Program-made: the position numbers and the translations under genes | NCBI GenBank assembly: GCA_009995225.1 | Contig: JAACPW010000012.1 | Location: 1-64,000 of the forward strand | Source: Sphingomonadales bacterium | GTDB lineage: Bacteria > Pseudomonadota > Alphaproteobacteria > Sphingomonadales > Sphingomonadaceae | Reading direction: 5' to 3' | Length of the DNA stretch: 64,000 bases | Notes under the pieces: model-generated | What the model saw: the letters and a program-made list of their open reading frames with translations, nothing else | Told to the model about the DNA's origin: nothing | Databases searched by the model: none | Shown: positions 18,687 to 28,901 of the stretch, piece by piece | Layout: every line of letters starts with the position of its first letter | Position numbering within the stretch: position 1 is the stretch's first letter

Positions 18687-19346
18687 ATGAAAATGGTAGA
18701 CAACACCCCCACCGGTTCGGCTGCTCCCAAGACGCGCAAGACTCCCGCAAGCCCGATCAAGGGCGGAGTTGGGGCCACTGGCGAATCGAAGCCGACCGCT
18801 TCGCGCAAGACCGGCGCGATGAAAAAGGGCGACGAGACGGTAGCTGCTGTTACCCCAACGACAACCGCGCCTGTGGCTGAAGCCAAGAGCCGGTTCAATG
18901 CGGCGCTCGAAGAAGCCAAGGCTGGCGCAGCAGCGTTGCGCACCGAAGCTGAAAATCGGCTCAGCGCGGTCAGCGGACAGGCCAAGGGCAAGAGCAATGA
19001 TCTTGTCGCCGAAGCCAAGACCTATGGCGATCAGGCCAAGGGTAAGGCCGGTGAGCTTGCAGTAGAAGGCAAGCAAGCTGCCAGCGACGCGATCGCTTCT
19101 CTTGGCAAGGTTGTCGGCGATACCGCTGGTCAGATCGACGAAAAGCTCGGCGAACAATATGGCGATTATGCCCGCAAGGCATCGCGGACGCTTCAGGAAA
19201 CATCCGCCAAGCTTGAATCGAAGAGCGTCGAGGAACTTGGCGAGGATGCGCGCACCATGGTTCGCAAAAGCCCGGGCGCTGCGGTAGGTATTGCAGCGGT
19301 TGTCGGCTTTTTCCTCGCACGGATGCTCGGCGGAATGCGGCGCTAA
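18687..19346 (+). CDS. YqjD/ElaB-like membrane-anchored protein (DUF883 type)
   Basis: The start is placed at ATG 18687 (MKMVDNTPTG), since the upstream extension is enolase promoter DNA. The 219-residue protein has a low-complexity Ala/Lys/Thr-rich N-terminus and a long amphipathic helical region. It ends with the family's C-terminal hallmark: a basic RKSP, then GAAVGIAAVVGFFLARML as one membrane helix. In E. coli YqjD and ElaB anchor to the inner membrane and bind ribosomes in stationary phase; extension to this longer protein is inference. It heads a four-gene set with a YqjE-like protein, matching the yqjD-yqjE-yqjK order. Confidence 0.65.
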   Translation: MKMVDNTPTGSAAPKTRKTPASPIKGGVGATGESKPTASRKTGAMKKGDETVAAVTPTTTAPVAEAKSRFNAALEEAKAGAAALRTEAENRLSAVSGQAKGKSNDLVAEAKTYGDQAKGKAGELAVEGKQAASDAIASLGKVVGDTAGQIDEKLGEQYGDYARKASRTLQETSAKLESKSVEELGEDARTMVRKSPGAAVGIAAVVGFFLARMLGGMRR

Positions 19347-19367
19347 TCGGGCGAGAGAGGCACGCTC

Positions 19368-19805
19368 ATGTACGATACCGAGCCGGGCCTTCCGCACATG
19401 CCGGACGGCACATTAACCGATCCGGCGTTCGCGCCGGATCCCGCCCTTTCCGAAGAAGACGAAACCGATTTCGCGTCATTGCGCGACGACATCGAGACGC
19501 TGGTCGAAGACGCCAAGACATATGTCGAGGCCGAAATCGCCTTTCAGAAGACCCGCGTCAGCCTTGCCGGTAAGAAAGTCGGCCGCGTCGCGGCGTTGCT
19601 GGTACTGGCCCTTGTGCTGCTTCACATCGCGCTCATTGCATTGGCGGTGGGTGTCGTGATTGCGCTTGCGCCGTATGTGACGATCTGGGGCGCCATCGCC
19701 ATTGTCGTCGGCGTGATGCTCGCAGGCGTTGCAGCATTGGTGGTGAGCGTGGCGGGGGAAGGCAAAGTGCTTTCGGCGATGTTCGGATCAGGAGATGACA
19801 ATTGA
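19368..19805 (+). CDS. YqjE-like membrane protein (Phage_holin_3_6 / Holin-X type)
   Basis: The 145-residue protein has an acidic N-terminal part, an amphipathic helix (VEDAKTYVEAEIAFQKTRVS) and two membrane helices (ALLVLALVLLHIALIALAVG and WGAIAIVVGVMLAGVAALVV). This is the layout of the PF07332 family that includes E. coli YqjE, and despite the family name no lysis role is implied here. Its last four bases overlap the TTG start of the next gene (TTGA), so translation is probably coupled. Confidence 0.65.
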   Translation: MYDTEPGLPHMPDGTLTDPAFAPDPALSEEDETDFASLRDDIETLVEDAKTYVEAEIAFQKTRVSLAGKKVGRVAALLVLALVLLHIALIALAVGVVIALAPYVTIWGAIAIVVGVMLAGVAALVVSVAGEGKVLSAMFGSGDDN

Positions 19806-20182
19806 CCCATCTTCCCCAACGTTTCATCGAAGATCGTCAGATGCGGGACGCGGCGCGCGCCGTGCTGACCGACGATATCGAGCGGCTGCGGGCAAGCCTG
19901 AATGAAGAAGGCATCGCAAGCCGCGTGTCGTCCGGAGTTGGCTCAACCATCGCGGACCGTTTTCGTACCGGCGCGCGTGACGTGCTTGCGCAAGCAAAGG
20001 CTCAGGTGGGCGATCAGAAGGGTGTGCTGGCCATTCTTGTCGGCGCGATCATCCTCTGGTTTTCTCGGGGTCCGATCATCGCCTGGTTTGATGACCACGC
20101 CGAGCCCGAAAACGAACACGACAATGAATACGATGATGATGCCGCGCCTACTGCTGCGGCTGCACAAGGAGATAATTCATGA
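19802..20182 (+). CDS. Single-pass membrane protein of the YqjD-like operon, 126 aa
   Basis: The start is TTG 19802, chosen because it overlaps the upstream stop as TTGA; the first internal ATG (19841) would remove 13 residues and leave no coupling. The protein has a basic helical N-terminus, one membrane helix (GVLAILVGAIILWFSRGPII, about 75-94) and a very acidic tail (EPENEHDNEYDDDA). I do not recognise it by sequence. Its place matches yqjK in the E. coli cluster, though similarity to YqjK is not evident. Its stop overlaps the next ATG (ATGA). Confidence 0.55.
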   Translation: MTHLPQRFIEDRQMRDAARAVLTDDIERLRASLNEEGIASRVSSGVGSTIADRFRTGARDVLAQAKAQVGDQKGVLAILVGAIILWFSRGPIIAWFDDHAEPENEHDNEYDDDAAPTAAAAQGDNS

Positions 20183-20742
20183 CCAACCCTACCCCCGTTG
20201 CCACGACTGATGCCCGCGATGCCCTGCGTGCCCGGATTGATACGGCTGAACGCCGCAATGCAGAGCGCACCTTGGCGGATCAGGCACGCGAAGCTGCAAG
20301 TTCAGCGGCCGATTACACCCGTGCAAACCCGCTCACGGTGATCGGTGGTGCTGTGGTCGCCGGCGTCATCATTGGTCTGCTGACCCGTCCGGGCCGCCAG
20401 GCCGCAGGCAAAGCTATCCATTCGGCCAGCGACGCGATTTCGAACGCGGGATCAAATGCAAAGAGCTTTGCAAAACGCCGCACAGGTATCGGCCAGTCGA
20501 TTGGCGACAGTGTGGTGGCTTATGGTATGACCATGATCGACGAGATCATGGACACGGCTCGGGCCGGTCAGGACCGCGCCGGGGAATTGGGCGATGCCGC
20601 CGGTTCCAAGGCGAAAAAGCTTTCGGCCAGCGCATCCGATGCGGCCGATTCTGCGGCAAGCAGCACCCGCGCCATGGCTCGCAAAACGCGCGCAGTTGCT
20701 GCGGACACGTTCAGCGATCTCAAACGCCGGGCCACCCGGTAA
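20179..20742 (+). CDS. Second DUF883/YqjD-like membrane protein
   Basis: The 187-residue protein has an N-terminal helical stretch, a central TRANPLTVIGGAVVAGVIIG membrane segment (about 49-68) and a long Ala/Ser/Lys-rich C-terminal helical region. ANP followed by a glycine-rich membrane helix is the YqjD/DUF883 hallmark; here it is central and not terminal. It starts in an ATGA overlap with the previous gene and ends the operon, which is followed by a strong intrinsic terminator at 20757-20809. A role in envelope or stationary-phase stress is inferred from the family only. Confidence 0.6.
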   Translation: MTNPTPVATTDARDALRARIDTAERRNAERTLADQAREAASSAADYTRANPLTVIGGAVVAGVIIGLLTRPGRQAAGKAIHSASDAISNAGSNAKSFAKRRTGIGQSIGDSVVAYGMTMIDEIMDTARAGQDRAGELGDAAGSKAKKLSASASDAADSAASSTRAMARKTRAVAADTFSDLKRRATR

Positions 20743-20756
20743 TCGCGTTGCCAGTC

Positions 20757-20809
20757 TGCGGGTCTTGCCCTTGGCGCTGCGCGCGCTAAGGGAGCCCGCA
20801 TTCTTTTTT
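20757..20809 (+). terminator. Intrinsic terminator of the YqjD-like operon
   Basis: TGCGGG (20757-20762) pairs with CCCGCA (20795-20800), and CCCTT (20768-20772) pairs with AAGGG (20788-20792), giving a bulged stem with a further small GC hairpin inside. TTCTTTTTT (20801-20809) follows at once, as in rho-independent terminators. Confidence 0.75.
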
Positions 20810-20820
20810 CCCAAGGGCAA
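20765..20820 (+). promoter_or_regulatory. Alternative hairpin competing with the terminator and covering the next RBS
   Basis: TTGCCCTTGG (20765-20774) is perfectly complementary to CCAAGGGCAA (20811-20820). The left arm overlaps the 5' side of the terminator stem, so the two structures exclude each other. The right arm contains the AAGGG that serves as ribosome-binding site for the gene at 20826. Confidence 0.55.
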
Positions 20821-20825
20821 ATCAC

Positions 20826-21056
20826 ATGGCTGAAACCACTCCCGTCCAGCGTCTCCACCTCGTGATGGGCGGCCGGGTGACCGATCCTCGCGCTATCGAG
20901 TTTCAAGACCCCGAAAGCATTCACGTTGTCGGCGTTTATAGCTCTTTCGACAGCGCCGTCGACGCTTGGCGCGCGCAAGCACAACGCACGGTTGACGATG
21001 CCGAGATGAAGTATGTGGTGGTGCCCATCCACAAGCTTCTCACTCCCGACGATTGA
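20826..21056 (+). CDS. DUF4170 family small protein
   Basis: The 76-residue protein matches the pattern of DUF4170: a first strand (LHLVMGGRVTDP), VVGVYSSFDSAVDAWRAQAQ, then TVDDAEMKYVVVPIH. The fold looks like one compact alpha/beta domain without membrane segments. The function is unknown. The ribosome-binding site AAGGG (20813-20817) lies inside the 3' arm of the hairpin described at 20765-20820, so translation may depend on RNA folding or on read-through from the upstream operon. A small GACGAC/GTCGTC hairpin (21081-21098) after the stop may end the transcript. Confidence 0.8.
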   Translation: MAETTPVQRLHLVMGGRVTDPRAIEFQDPESIHVVGVYSSFDSAVDAWRAQAQRTVDDAEMKYVVVPIHKLLTPDD

Positions 21057-21475
21057 ACGGCCTGCGTTTAATCAGAGCTTGACGACGAAACTGTCGTCCG
21101 TTGTTTGGCCACTGGCAACCGCGCAATTGCAGCTTTCATTCTGCCGCATAATTCTCGACCAGTGTCGCTCTCCTGCGTTACGATCCAGCACCGCGCCGTT
21201 TGAAACCGGTGCGGCTGCAGGCGTTTGAAGCCACAAACCATAGTCATCGTTAAATAACACGAAGCAAATTGCGCGTTTCACATGAAACAAGGCCTGGGAC
21301 GGGCCTGGACGATGGCTGGACGAGCCGACACCCACCCTGCGTGACATCTACACGCGCCGTCTCTTCCCTCCGTGGTTCCCGATCAACTCGGTCGCACCGT
21401 CATGAAGCCAACGACATGTCGCACCCGATGCGCCCGCTGCACCTTTCGCGCACTGCATGTTCGGCGACTGGCCCG
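21057..21475. other. Gap of 419 bp between the DUF4170 gene and greA
   Basis: No complete gene is supported here. I see three things: a small hairpin just after the DUF4170 stop, a parS-like near-palindrome at 21274-21289, and a 40-codon open stretch (21286-21405, plus strand) with coding-like codon use but no start codon. The flanking genes converge on this gap. Confidence 0.5.
21274..21289. promoter_or_regulatory. parS-like near-palindrome
   Basis: CGTTTCACATGAAACA matches the chromosomal parS consensus TGTTTCACGTGAAACA at 14 of 16 positions; the first base and one central base differ. GTTTCA and TGAAAC form the inverted arms. ParB binding would require experiment, as the central CG of parS is usually important. 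Confidence 0.35.
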
Positions 21476-21952
21476 TCAGATGAACTCGATCTTGTCGACG
21501 TGGTAGAACTTCTCGCCCGACGGCACTGTGACTTCGATATCGTCACCCACCTGCTTGCCGATCAATGCGCGCGCAAGCGGAGATGTGTAGGAAATTCGCC
21601 CTCCGGTGGCATCCGCTTCGGTCTTGCCGACGATCTGGTAGCGGATTGGCTTGTCGTTTTCGTCAAGCAACGTGACAGTCGCGCCAAACACGATTTTGTC
21701 GCCAGACAGCGTCGTCGGATCGATGATCTGCGCGCGGCTGACCATGCCTTCGATATCGCCAATCATCGCCTCGACCTGACCCTGCCGTTCCTTCGCGGCG
21801 TGATATTCGGCGTTTTCCGACAAGTCACCGTGGGCGCGGGCTTCTTCGATGGCCTCGACGATTTTGGGGCGTTCTTCGCGCAGCATCTTGAGGTCGGCCG
21901 TCAATCGCTCATACCCCTCGGCCAGCATCGGCACCTTGTCCATCGTCGCCAT
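21476..21952 (-). CDS. greA: Transcription elongation factor GreA
   Basis: The 158-residue protein has the N-terminal coiled-coil hairpin ([20 protein letters not shown], then [13 protein letters not shown], whose acidic tip acts in the RNA polymerase channel) and a C-terminal FKBP-like domain ([20 protein letters not shown], then [20 protein letters not shown]). GreA stimulates transcript cleavage in backtracked polymerase. Length is exactly typical. It lies downstream of carB on the same strand with about 118 bases between, so it may have its own promoter. Confidence 0.96.
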   Translation of the reverse strand: MATMDKVPMLAEGYERLTADLKMLREERPKIVEAIEEARAHGDLSENAEYHAAKERQGQVEAMIGDIEGMVSRAQIIDPTTLSGDKIVFGATVTLLDENDKPIRYQIVGKTEADATGGRISYTSPLARALIGKQVGDDIEVTVPSGEKFYHVDKIEFI

Positions 21953-22070
21953 CTATCTGTTCTTTCTATTTGTTAAAACAGTCGCCCAACCCGCAACGGG
22001 AAAAAACCGATCCCGGCCGTTCGATCCAAACGGCGGCAGTCACTTTCATCCTGTCGGGGGGAAACCTCGG

Positions 22071-25396
<3,326 letters not shown>

Positions 25397-25397
<1 letters not shown>

Positions 25398-25921
25398 CAG
25401 GAATCCCTGTCGGCAAAGGCAAAGGAGAGCTTGGTGTAGCGGTTCACGAGCGGCAGCACGTCCGGCTTGGACGCGGCTGACCCGAAGATGAAGGTGCAGT
25501 TACGGCGGATGTCGATCAGACGGTCCCCGTCGCGGGCCATGATGTAGCTTAGCACATAGTAGGAGCGCGGGCTGTTCCGGCGGCCGACTACGTCGAGTTG
25601 CTTCATACCGTCATCCCCCGATGCAAGGCGCTCGGTGTCGATGAAGCCTTCGTCCTTGCGGGCGTCGGCAACAGCGGCGTGGCGTGCGGCGGGATCGAAG
25701 GAGACCGCGTCGAACGGGCTTTCGGCGGCGGCGATGCGGCAATCCATGCGGCCGGCGACGGGGTAGCGGCTATCCTCGTCATGCAGCACCGGACGCCAGA
25801 AGCTGAGCACCGGAAGGCCAGTATCGGGCGACGCTTCGAGCGTGACCGACCCATCGCCCTGAAACGCGACGCCCTCGGCAATCTCCGCACCGGGCCATTC
25901 GGCGAGCGGGGGCGGAGTCAT
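25397..25921 (-). CDS. Hypothetical protein upstream of carB; export signal probably disrupted
   Basis: From the first usable ATG (25921) the protein has 174 residues, containing [40 protein letters not shown] and RNCTFIFGS; the family is not recognised. Codons immediately upstream in the same frame encode an excellent signal peptide (RRKG, then LSALTAILATFSIPALAQ), but no ATG, GTG or TTG precedes it. The n-region is written in the REP palindrome at 25983-26004. The original start was probably lost when the REP/nuclease unit arrived; a CTG at 25984 is the only near-start. The stop overlaps the carB start. Confidence 0.6.
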
Positions 25922-25982
25922 TGCGGGGTTCTGGGCGAGTGCGGGGATTGAAAATGTTGCGAGGATGGCGGTGAGCGCACTC

Positions 25983-26021
25983 AGCCCCTTCCTTCGAGGG
26001 AAGGGGTTGGGTATGAGTGTA
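25983..26021 (+). repeat. REP-like palindrome A of the DUF559 unit
   Basis: CCCCTTCC and GGAAGGGG arms (within 25985-26006) enclose TTCGAG, followed by TTGGGT and GTGTA. The same stem and tail occur in copy B (26378-26416) in the same orientation, and in copy C in inverse orientation. Confidence 0.65.
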
Positions 26022-26026
26022 CCACG

Positions 26027-26389
26027 ATGGCGGAAAAGCGATTGACCAGCCTCGCGCGCAAACTGCGCGGCGAACCGACAGAGGCAGAAAAGCGGTTGTG
26101 GGCGCATTTGCGAGCAAGCCGGTTTGAGGGCGTGAAATTCACTCGGCAGTTTCCCATCGGTGACTTTATTGCCGACTTCGCCAGCCGGTCCTTGCGCCTC
26201 GCCATCGAACTCGATGGCGGACAGCACGCGGTCAGCCCCACCGATGCGAACCGCACCCGCATCATCGAAGCGCACGGCTACCGCCTGATCCGCTTCTGGA
26301 ACAACGAGGTGCTGGGGAATATCGATGGGGTGCTGACAGTGATTGGGCAAGAGATTGAAATCGCGCGCAACCAAACTCCCCTTCCCTGA
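26027..26389 (+). CDS. DUF559 (Vsr-like PD-(D/E)XK) endonuclease-domain protein
   Basis: The 120-residue protein is a textbook DUF559 member: REPTEAEKRLWAHLR-type helix, then FEGVKFTRQFPIGDFIADFA, LAIELDGGQHA and an RIIEAHGYRLIRFWNNEVLG segment. The Asp of FIADF and the ELD/GGQH residues fit the Vsr-like restriction-endonuclease fold. Its biological target is unknown. The gene is on the opposite strand to all its neighbours and its last codons and TGA stop lie inside REP copy B (QTPLP then stop). Palindromes flank it on both sides, so gene and repeats appear to be one unit. Confidence 0.85.
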   Translation: MAEKRLTSLARKLRGEPTEAEKRLWAHLRASRFEGVKFTRQFPIGDFIADFASRSLRLAIELDGGQHAVSPTDANRTRIIEAHGYRLIRFWNNEVLGNIDGVLTVIGQEIEIARNQTPLP

Positions 26390-26420
26390 AGGGAAGGGGT
26401 TGGGGGATGGGTGTACGACG
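26376..26420 (+). repeat. REP-like palindrome B of the DUF559 unit
   Basis: CCCCTTCCCT (26379-26388) and AGGGAAGGGG (26391-26400) form a perfect 10-bp stem separated by GA, then TTGGGGGATGGGTGTA. The stop codon of the DUF559 gene lies at the top of the stem. Confidence 0.7.
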
Positions 26421-26449
26421 CCCGATGAGTCGCCCTGACCCCTCACCGC

Positions 26450-26488
26450 CGAACCCCCGTCCCCAACCCTTCCCCAAGGGGAAGGGAG
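26450..26488 (-). repeat. REP-like palindrome C, inverse orientation
   Basis: CCCCCGTCCCCAACCC leads into CCCTTCCCC-AA-GGGGAAGGG, a perfect 9-bp stem. Read on the minus strand this has the same stem-then-TTGGGG order as copies A and B, so A and C bracket the nuclease gene as an inverted pair. Confidence 0.65.
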
Positions 26489-26523
26489 AAGTGAAAGATC
26501 AGGTAAGATCATCTCGATCACCA

Positions 26524-27063
26524 TCAGGCTGCGCAGCGCGTAACATGCGCGGTTACCTTTGAAATATTAGCCTGAGAAACATGAGATTTTAAAGATGTCC
26601 AAAGGCCAAAAAGTTCACCTTCTGGAGAAACTGTCACGACGTATGTCGACGTCACTCCAGTTGATGGATAGGTTTCAATTATTCCAAATGAACCAGTTTT
26701 TGGGTCGAGGAATGAAAAGGAAAGAATGCCACCATCTTCTCTGGCATTGATGAACTCTCCAAGAGCATCCAAAAAAAGAATGTTTGGCTCGTTCTCCGGT
26801 GTCACAAAAAATACTAAACGACCTCCCGAGATTGGGTCGCTTTGCCACCCGTCATGACGAGGCCATAAGTAGTATCCTTTTCCATCTGAAGATCCACAGA
26901 CAGCGAGGATATCAGAGCCCTCAGGAACCATGTTTTGCGCAAGGCTCTTTAGGGCAAGTAGTCCGTCCTCAGTCGCACCGGTGTCCTGCGAAATGACTGG
27001 TCCGCCAATTAGTAAGCTAGCTGTTGCAAGGAGTGCCATTGCTGCGTGCTTAAGGTTAAACAT
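26524..27063 (-). CDS. A+T-rich hypothetical secreted protein between carA and carB
   Basis: The start ATG 27063 shares its A with the carA stop (TGATG), so translation is coupled to carA. The 179-residue product has a signal peptide ([20 protein letters not shown], cleaved near VISQD) and a body with ILAVCGSSDGKGYYLWPRHD, a pair of acidic beta-type segments and a C-terminal Cys. I do not recognise it. Base composition is unlike its neighbours: bases 26581-26640 and 26641-26700 contain 24 and 23 G+C of 60, against 36 of 60 in a carB line at 24241-24300. That points to recent acquisition. Confidence 0.7.
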   Translation of the reverse strand: MFNLKHAAMALLATASLLIGGPVISQDTGATEDGLLALKSLAQNMVPEGSDILAVCGSSDGKGYYLWPRHDGWQSDPISGGRLVFFVTPENEPNILFLDALGEFINAREDGGILSFSFLDPKTGSFGIIETYPSTGVTSTYVVTVSPEGELFGLWTSLKSHVSQANISKVTAHVTRCAA

Positions 27064-28244
27064 CACCCCAGACCCCCCACAAACTTTGCGAACAGGTAAA
27101 AGCTGTCCTGCGGCCCCGGCGACGCCTCCGGGTGATACTGCACGGCAAACGCCCGCTTGCCCTTGATCGCGATGCCGCAATTCGTCCCGTCGAACAGCGA
27201 CACATGGGTCTGCTCGACATTCTCCGGCAGGGTCGCCGCGTCCACCGCAAAGCCGTGGTTCATCGAGGTGATCTCGACCAGCCCCGAGGTCTCGCCCCAG
27301 CCCTCGCCGACGCGCTGGACCGGATGGTTCGCGCCGCGGTGGCCCTGGTGCATCTTGATCGTCTTCGCACCCGCGGCGAGCGCCAGCAGCTGGTGGCCCA
27401 GACAGATGCCGAAGATCGGCATGTCTGCTTCCAGCAGAGCCTTGATGACCGGCACCGCATATTCGCCCGTTGCCGCCGGATCGCCGGGTCCGTTGCTCAG
27501 GAAGACGCCATCAGGCTGCAAAGCCATCACCTCGTCAAAGCTGGTCTTCGCCGGCACCACCGTCACCCGCGCACCAGCCTTCACCAGATTGCGGAAGATG
27601 TTGTCCTTCGAACCATAGTCGATCGCGACCACATGCGGCTTGGCATCGCGCGCCGCGCGGCCATAGCCTTTGCCCAGCGTCCAGTAGCCGCCCTCCCAGC
27701 CCTCGTGCTTGTGACGGGTGACGCGGATGGCGAGGTCCATGCCCTCCAGCCCCGGCCACTCCTGCGCCCGCTTCACCAGGGCAGGCAGGTCAAACTTGCC
27801 GTCCGGCGCATGGGCGATCACCGCGTTGGGCGCACCGGTCTGGCGGATGCGGCGGGTCAGCGCGCGGGTGTCAATGCCGCTGAGACCGATCTTGCCGTTG
27901 CGCACCATCCAGTCGGCAAACGTCTCGATGCTCCGGAAGCTTGAAGGCTCGGTCACGTCTTCGCGCACGATGCAGCCGACCGCGCCTTCCACGCAGCTTT
28001 CCACATCCTCGCTGTTCGCGCCGACATTGCCGATATGCGGGAAGGTGAACGTGACGATCTGCGCCGCGTAGCTGGGATCGGTCATCACTTCCTGATAGCC
28101 GGTCATGGCGGTGTTGAAGCACACCTCGCCAACGCTCGCCCCAACCGCGCCGAAGCCGCGCCCCCACACCACTGTGCCGTCGGCCAGAACGAGGCAGCCG
28201 GTTGCGCCGGAAGGTTGCGCACGGAAAGAAGCGGGGTCGGCCAT
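27063..28244 (-). CDS. carA: Carbamoyl-phosphate synthase small subunit
   Basis: The 393-residue protein has the N-terminal CarA domain ([20 protein letters not shown]) and a class I glutamine amidotransferase domain with the nucleophile Cys in [15 protein letters not shown] and the His/Glu of [12 protein letters not shown]. It supplies ammonia from glutamine to CarB. The length is typical. It is the first gene of the minus-strand set and is divergent from yqeY (154-bp gap). The A+T-rich gene follows with overlapping stop/start, then the DUF559 unit, before carB is reached. Confidence 0.97.
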   Translation of the reverse strand: MADPASFRAQPSGATGCLVLADGTVVWGRGFGAVGASVGEVCFNTAMTGYQEVMTDPSYAAQIVTFTFPHIGNVGANSEDVESCVEGAVGCIVREDVTEPSSFRSIETFADWMVRNGKIGLSGIDTRALTRRIRQTGAPNAVIAHAPDGKFDLPALVKRAQEWPGLEGMDLAIRVTRHKHEGWEGGYWTLGKGYGRAARDAKPHVVAIDYGSKDNIFRNLVKAGARVTVVPAKTSFDEVMALQPDGVFLSNGPGDPAATGEYAVPVIKALLEADMPIFGICLGHQLLALAAGAKTIKMHQGHRGANHPVQRVGEGWGETSGLVEITSMNHGFAVDAATLPENVEQTHVSLFDGTNCGIAIKGKRAFAVQYHPEASPGPQDSFYLFAKFVGGLG

Positions 28245-28398
28245 GGGGGCGCTCCGTTTGGGGTAAAGCCAGCGATGTTGCTAAGTTTCGTCCGCTAAGC
28301 CCCATGGCCCCTCGCGTCAACCTAGGCGTGCCGCCCTATTTGCGTTAGAGGCGCGCCATTCCGTGCCGTTTGGCCATTCAATCCACAGGAAACACCCC

Positions 28399-28851
28399 AT
28401 GATCCGCGACGATATCAAGGCCGCCACCATCACCGCGATGAAGGCGGGCGAGAAAGACCGCACCGCCGCACTTCGCCAGATCAGCGCGAAGATCAAAGAC
28501 CGCGATATCGAGGAGCGCACCTCGACAAAGGCGATCCCCGACGATGAACTGGTTGTCAGTGTCCTTCAGAAGATGGCCAAACAGCGCCGCGAATCGATTG
28601 AGATGTACGACGCCGGTGGCCGCACGGAACTGGCTGCAATCGAGCGCGCCGAGCTTGCCGTGATCGAGGAATTCCTGCCGCAGATGCTCAGCGAGGCAGA
28701 AACCGCCGCCGCAATCGACGCGATCAAGGCAGAGACCGGCGCGTCTACCATGAAGGACATGGGCACCGTGATGGCCGAACTGAAGGCGCGGCACGGCGCC
28801 GTGCTGGATGGGAAGCTGGCGAGCACTCTGGTGAAGGCGGCGCTTTCCTGA
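28399..28851 (+). CDS. GatB/YqeY domain protein
   Basis: The start is ATG 28399 (MIRDDIKAATITAMKAGEKD). The 150-residue helical protein has the YqeY pattern: DRTAALRQISAKIKDRDIEE, LVVSVLQKMAKQRRESIEMY, ELAVIEEFLPQMLSEAE and a C-terminal MKDMGTVMAELKARHGAVLD. The family is related to the tRNA-binding tail domain of GatB but its role is not settled. It sits directly before dnaG and rpoD on the plus strand, a conserved neighbourhood in many bacteria and likely one transcription unit. Confidence 0.92.
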   Translation: MIRDDIKAATITAMKAGEKDRTAALRQISAKIKDRDIEERTSTKAIPDDELVVSVLQKMAKQRRESIEMYDAGGRTELAAIERAELAVIEEFLPQMLSEAETAAAIDAIKAETGASTMKDMGTVMAELKARHGAVLDGKLASTLVKAALS

Positions 28852-28901
28852 AAGCAAAGTCCCGCTTGAACGCCGGCGCGTTCGGGCGCACCTAATCTTG
28901 C

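Noticed and set aside
19368..19805. Phage holin, suggesting a prophage
   Set aside because: The holin-like family includes YqjE; the surrounding genes are YqjD-like and no phage structural genes are nearby.
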